DNA of 9,358 nt from contig CAJBJW010000258.1 of the NCBI GenBank assembly GCA_903953455.1, forward strand, positions 1 to 9,358. Direction: 5' to 3'. The DNA comes from an uncultured Pseudomonadota bacterium. Its GTDB lineage: Bacteria > Pseudomonadota > Gammaproteobacteria > Methylococcales > Methylomonadaceae. Shown here piece by piece: positions 7,257-9,358 of this stretch (position 1 is its first letter; the number at the start of each line of letters is the position of its first letter). Made by a program: the position numbers and the translations under genes. Below the pieces are notes generated by a model. It made no database searches, had not been told where the DNA came from, and saw only the letters and a list, made by a program, of their open reading frames with translations.

Positions 7257-7778
7257 ATGGTAGAAATTAATTCCTTTGATGTACTGACGCATCAGCTGAG
7301 AACAATTCTTAAACATCGACACCTCGATGGTAAGCGCAATGCGGCCTTACTATTAGCTACTGAACTCGAAATTAGTCCGCTTGATTGCGCCGCGGCTCTG
7401 CTGTCACTTAAATTTGAAGGTGAAGTCATTACACCTCCCCCACCGAATTTTTCGGCGCCGCAGTTTGAGCCAATTGAACTCCCACCCATCAAAATGCAAC
7501 GTTATCGCCTAGATGTAGGGAAAAAACAAGGCGTTGAATTAGAAAGCCTTAAAGAGATGCTAGTGGAGGAATCGGGGGTAGATCGCAATAATATTCAAAA
7601 CATTAGCATCCGAAATGATTATACTTTGCTAGAATTACCTGATGAGATGCCGTCGGACATTTTTTTACATTTAAAAAATATCCTTATTAACGATTTTAAA
7701 CTTAACATCACACGGTTAAAAGTGCGCAAATCCACTCCTAAATCAAATAATAACCGTTTCCGTCGAAGACACGCCTAA
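7257..7778 (+). CDS. Free-standing DbpA/DeaD-type RNA-binding domain protein, no helicase core
   Basis: A 173-residue protein that resembles only the C-terminal part of DEAD-box helicases DeaD/CsdA and DbpA. Residues 80-155 match the RRM-like DbpA RNA-binding domain: MQRYRLDVGKKQGVELESL (80-98), NIQNISIRNDYTLLELP (112-128) and MPSDIFLHLKN (131-141) follow the DeaD pattern MQLYRIEVG ... IGNIKLF ... IELPKGMP. Residues about 8-55 (LATELEISPLDCAAALLSL) resemble the helical segment before that domain in DeaD, which is linked to dimerisation. A Pro-rich linker (59-79) joins the two, and a basic Arg/Lys/Asn tail (157-173) ends the protein. No Walker, DEAD or SAT motif is present, and no room for one exists, because surA ends 11 bp upstream. 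The ATG is the only start after the in-frame stop at 7221-7223; it follows a run of T with no Shine-Dalgarno match. Two bases separate it from rnd. RNA binding is a firm inference from the fold; the target is unknown. Confidence 0.85.
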   Translation: MVEINSFDVLTHQLRTILKHRHLDGKRNAALLLATELEISPLDCAAALLSLKFEGEVITPPPPNFSAPQFEPIELPPIKMQRYRLDVGKKQGVELESLKEMLVEESGVDRNNIQNISIRNDYTLLELPDEMPSDIFLHLKNILINDFKLNITRLKVRKSTPKSNNNRFRRRHA

Positions 7779-7780
7779 TT

Positions 7781-8935
7781 ATGCCTAGCATTGAATACAT
7801 CAATAAATCCGAGCAACTAAATGAATTATGTCAACGCATTGAAAACGCGCCTTGGATTGCAGTAGATACAGAATTTTTGCGTGAGAAAACGTATTACCCT
7901 AAATTTTGTTTATTGCAACTAGCCACACCAGACTGGGTTGCCTGTGTTGATCCCATTGCGCTCCCTGATTTAACGGTTTTATTTGATGCTATTTATAATC
8001 CCAATGTGACCAAAGTTTTTCATTCTTGCCGTCAAGATTTAGAAATTTTTTATCAAATTACAGGCAAATTACCCTCCCCTATTTTTGATACGCAAATTGC
8101 CGCGCCACTCCTTGGCTTTCAAGATAATCCGGGATATGCGCTGCTCGTATCGAGTTTTTTAAATATCAATTTAAATAAAGCCCATACGCGAGCCGATTGG
8201 AGCTTTCGTCCGCTCAGTCAAGATGAAATCCAATACGCCGCTGATGACGTCATTTATTTGTGCACCATTTACCAGCGCATGGTTGAGCAGTTAACGAACC
8301 TTGGGCGGATTGATTGGTTACGTGATGATTTTGCTGCGCTTGAGAAAGCAGAACTTTACGAAACTGACCCCAAAAATGCTTGGCTAAAAATCAAAGGTAA
8401 AAATAAATTAACCAGTAAACAACTCTCGATTGTGCAAACCGTAGCACACTGGCGTGAACACACAGCACAAACCGAAAATCGTCCAAAATCATGGCTACTT
8501 CGTGATGATTTATTATTTGATATTGCAAAATTGCAACCCGATTCCATTCCAGCTTTAGCAAAAGTGCGTGGCATAAATGAGCGAATTGTGAATTATTACG
8601 GAAAAGAATTGTGTGCGTTAATTAAAGAAGCACAAAAAAATGTGGCTCAAGCCTTGCCCGTGCACGTTAAAAAATTAAACAACAAAAACCAGCAACACGA
8701 AGCCATTATTGATATTTTATTTGCACTTGTCCGTATTCGTGCTGAAGAAAATTTGCTTAACCCCAGTATTTTAGCAAGCCGCCACGATTTAGAAGCGTTA
8801 CTTGCAGGTGATGATACTGAATGTACATTACTTCATGGTTGGCGTTTCACCATGGTTGGCAAAGAACTACAGCAATTACTGCGTGGCGAATTACAATTAA
8901 AAATTGATAATGACAGCGTTCATTTTATTGCGTAA
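7781..8935 (+). CDS. rnd: Ribonuclease D
   Basis: RNase D is a 3'-to-5' exoribonuclease of the DEDDy class that trims tRNA precursors and other small structured RNAs in the cytosol. The 384 residues compare with 375 in E. coli. All catalytic positions are visible: D29 and E31 in AVDTEFLRE (Exo I), D86 in HSCRQDLEIF (Exo II), and Y152 with D156 in YAADDVIYL (Exo III). A first HRDC domain follows at about 211-291 (RPKSWLLRDDLL ... ALAKVRGIN), and the C-terminal region closes with GWRFTMVGKELQQLLRGELQL, typical of full-length RNase D. The gene begins 2 bp after the RNA-binding-domain gene and lacks a clear Shine-Dalgarno sequence, so it is very probably expressed by coupling to it. A hairpin terminator follows at 8994. 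Confidence 0.97.
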   Translation: MPSIEYINKSEQLNELCQRIENAPWIAVDTEFLREKTYYPKFCLLQLATPDWVACVDPIALPDLTVLFDAIYNPNVTKVFHSCRQDLEIFYQITGKLPSPIFDTQIAAPLLGFQDNPGYALLVSSFLNINLNKAHTRADWSFRPLSQDEIQYAADDVIYLCTIYQRMVEQLTNLGRIDWLRDDFAALEKAELYETDPKNAWLKIKGKNKLTSKQLSIVQTVAHWREHTAQTENRPKSWLLRDDLLFDIAKLQPDSIPALAKVRGINERIVNYYGKELCALIKEAQKNVAQALPVHVKKLNNKNQQHEAIIDILFALVRIRAEENLLNPSILASRHDLEALLAGDDTECTLLHGWRFTMVGKELQQLLRGELQLKIDNDSVHFIA

Positions 8936-8993
8936 GTCAGTTGGCTGATGAAACTTTAAGACGTGTTTCAGTAGAGCGATTGTTTAAAGATTT

Positions 8994-9045
8994 CAGCCTA
9001 GGCTTCCTTTGTGGGGGCTTAGGCTGGTTTCCTCTTATTTTTTTT
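8994..9045 (+). terminator. Likely intrinsic terminator of the lptD-surA-rnd run
   Basis: A 14-bp stem forms between 8994-9007 and 9013-9026 with three G-U wobble pairs and a 5-base loop (TTTGT). A pyrimidine-rich stretch and then eight T (9038-9045) follow. The T-run starts 11 bases after the stem, further than in a classic terminator. The hairpin lies 58 bases past the rnd stop and in the gap before convergent flaG. It may be only moderately efficient, or serve as an RNA 3' end. Confidence 0.6.
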
Positions 9046-9148
9046 GCAAATGTTCAATTATCTAAAGGAATAATAAACGTAAAATTCAAGTAAGAAGGAA
9101 AATTAGGCTTGCAGTTGTTACGGTGAGTTTTATTTGATTAAAAAAATA

Positions 9149-9358
9149 TTAAGCCTTAGCTTGATAAAGTGAACCAGAATTACCTTCTAATTCTTTCATT
9201 CTTCTCATAAAATCCAACATTTCAACCGTAGGAATTTGGCGAACCAACTCACCCGTTTTACTATCCACAACTTTTACTACGACTTGTTTGGTTGCATCAT
9301 CTATTTCAAAACTCAAACTGCTACTTACAGATTGAAGCATTGTATTACCCGTTTTAAC
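9149..9358 (-). CDS. flaG: FlaG-family flagellar protein (5' end may lie beyond the window)
   Basis: The visible 63 codons from the ATG at 9340 carry the FlaG domain: LSFEIDDATKQVVVKVVDS (9-27), then KTGELVRQIPTVEMLDFMRRM (28-48). The pattern of a beta hairpin, TGE-x-x-RQIP and a helix is characteristic. FlaG proteins are usually about 110-140 residues with a variable N-terminal part, and the frame stays open through the remaining 18 bases to the window edge (VKTGNT before the Met). The true start is therefore probably outside, and the gene is marked partial. FlaG is encoded near flagellin and affects filament length in some bacteria; its exact role is not settled. No flagellin or other flagellar gene is visible. 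It converges on rnd. A short A/T-rich tract follows its TAA, without a convincing hairpin. Confidence 0.85.
   Translation of the reverse strand, partial: VKTGNTMLQSVSSSLSFEIDDATKQVVVKVVDSKTGELVRQIPTVEMLDFMRRMKELEGNSGSLYQAKA

Noticed and set aside
7224..7260. Possibility that the RNA-binding gene is the broken end of a full helicase
   Set aside because: The sequence directly upstream is intact surA and no DEAD-box motif is found in any frame around it, so no in-place remnant exists.
9046..9148. Possible small gene or RNA between the terminator and the FlaG gene
   Set aside because: No start with a credible frame and no stable fold seen; the stretch is A/T-rich and looks like plain intergenic sequence.

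Overview
The window is a piece of an AT-rich gammaproteobacterial chromosome. The evidence is the divergent amgK / lptD-surA arrangement known from Pseudomonas and relatives, together with ubiX, tatA, a standalone hisE, RNase D and a FlaG-type protein. The LPS outer-membrane machinery makes it a diderm, and FlaG suggests a flagellum. The genus cannot be fixed from the sequence. I see no mobile element, CRISPR array, tRNA or rRNA.

Layout. Positions 1-98 hold the last 31 codons of an unidentified + strand gene. Positions 130-2975 are a minus-strand run, transcribed in the order amgK (sugar kinase), a secreted DUF1566/Lcl-like protein, hisE (histidine biosynthesis), tatA (Tat export), ubiX (prenyl-FMN synthesis). 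Gaps are short and tatA/ubiX overlap by 4 bases, so the run could be one transcript. A 113-bp divergent intergenic region (2976-3088) separates it from a + strand run: lptD, surA, a helicase-less DbpA/DeaD-type RNA-binding protein, and rnd (RNase D). lptD and surA overlap by 4 bases, the next gap is 11 bp and the last is 2 bp. The run ends at a hairpin plus T-tract at 8994-9045. A FlaG-family gene enters from the right edge on the minus strand.

How the genes fit together. LptD is the outer-membrane LPS translocon and SurA is the chaperone that delivers such barrels, so their coupling is expected. AmgK, which in Pseudomonas recycles peptidoglycan sugars with MurU, lies across the divergent promoter region, but MurU is not next to it here. 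In many relatives pdxA follows surA. Here the place is taken by two RNA-metabolism genes: a 173-residue protein that looks like the C-terminal third of a DEAD-box helicase without its motor, coupled almost without spacing to RNase D. This pair is the most unusual part of the window. A second point of interest is an N-terminal extension of LptD with two copies of a W-x-C ... W-x-C motif.
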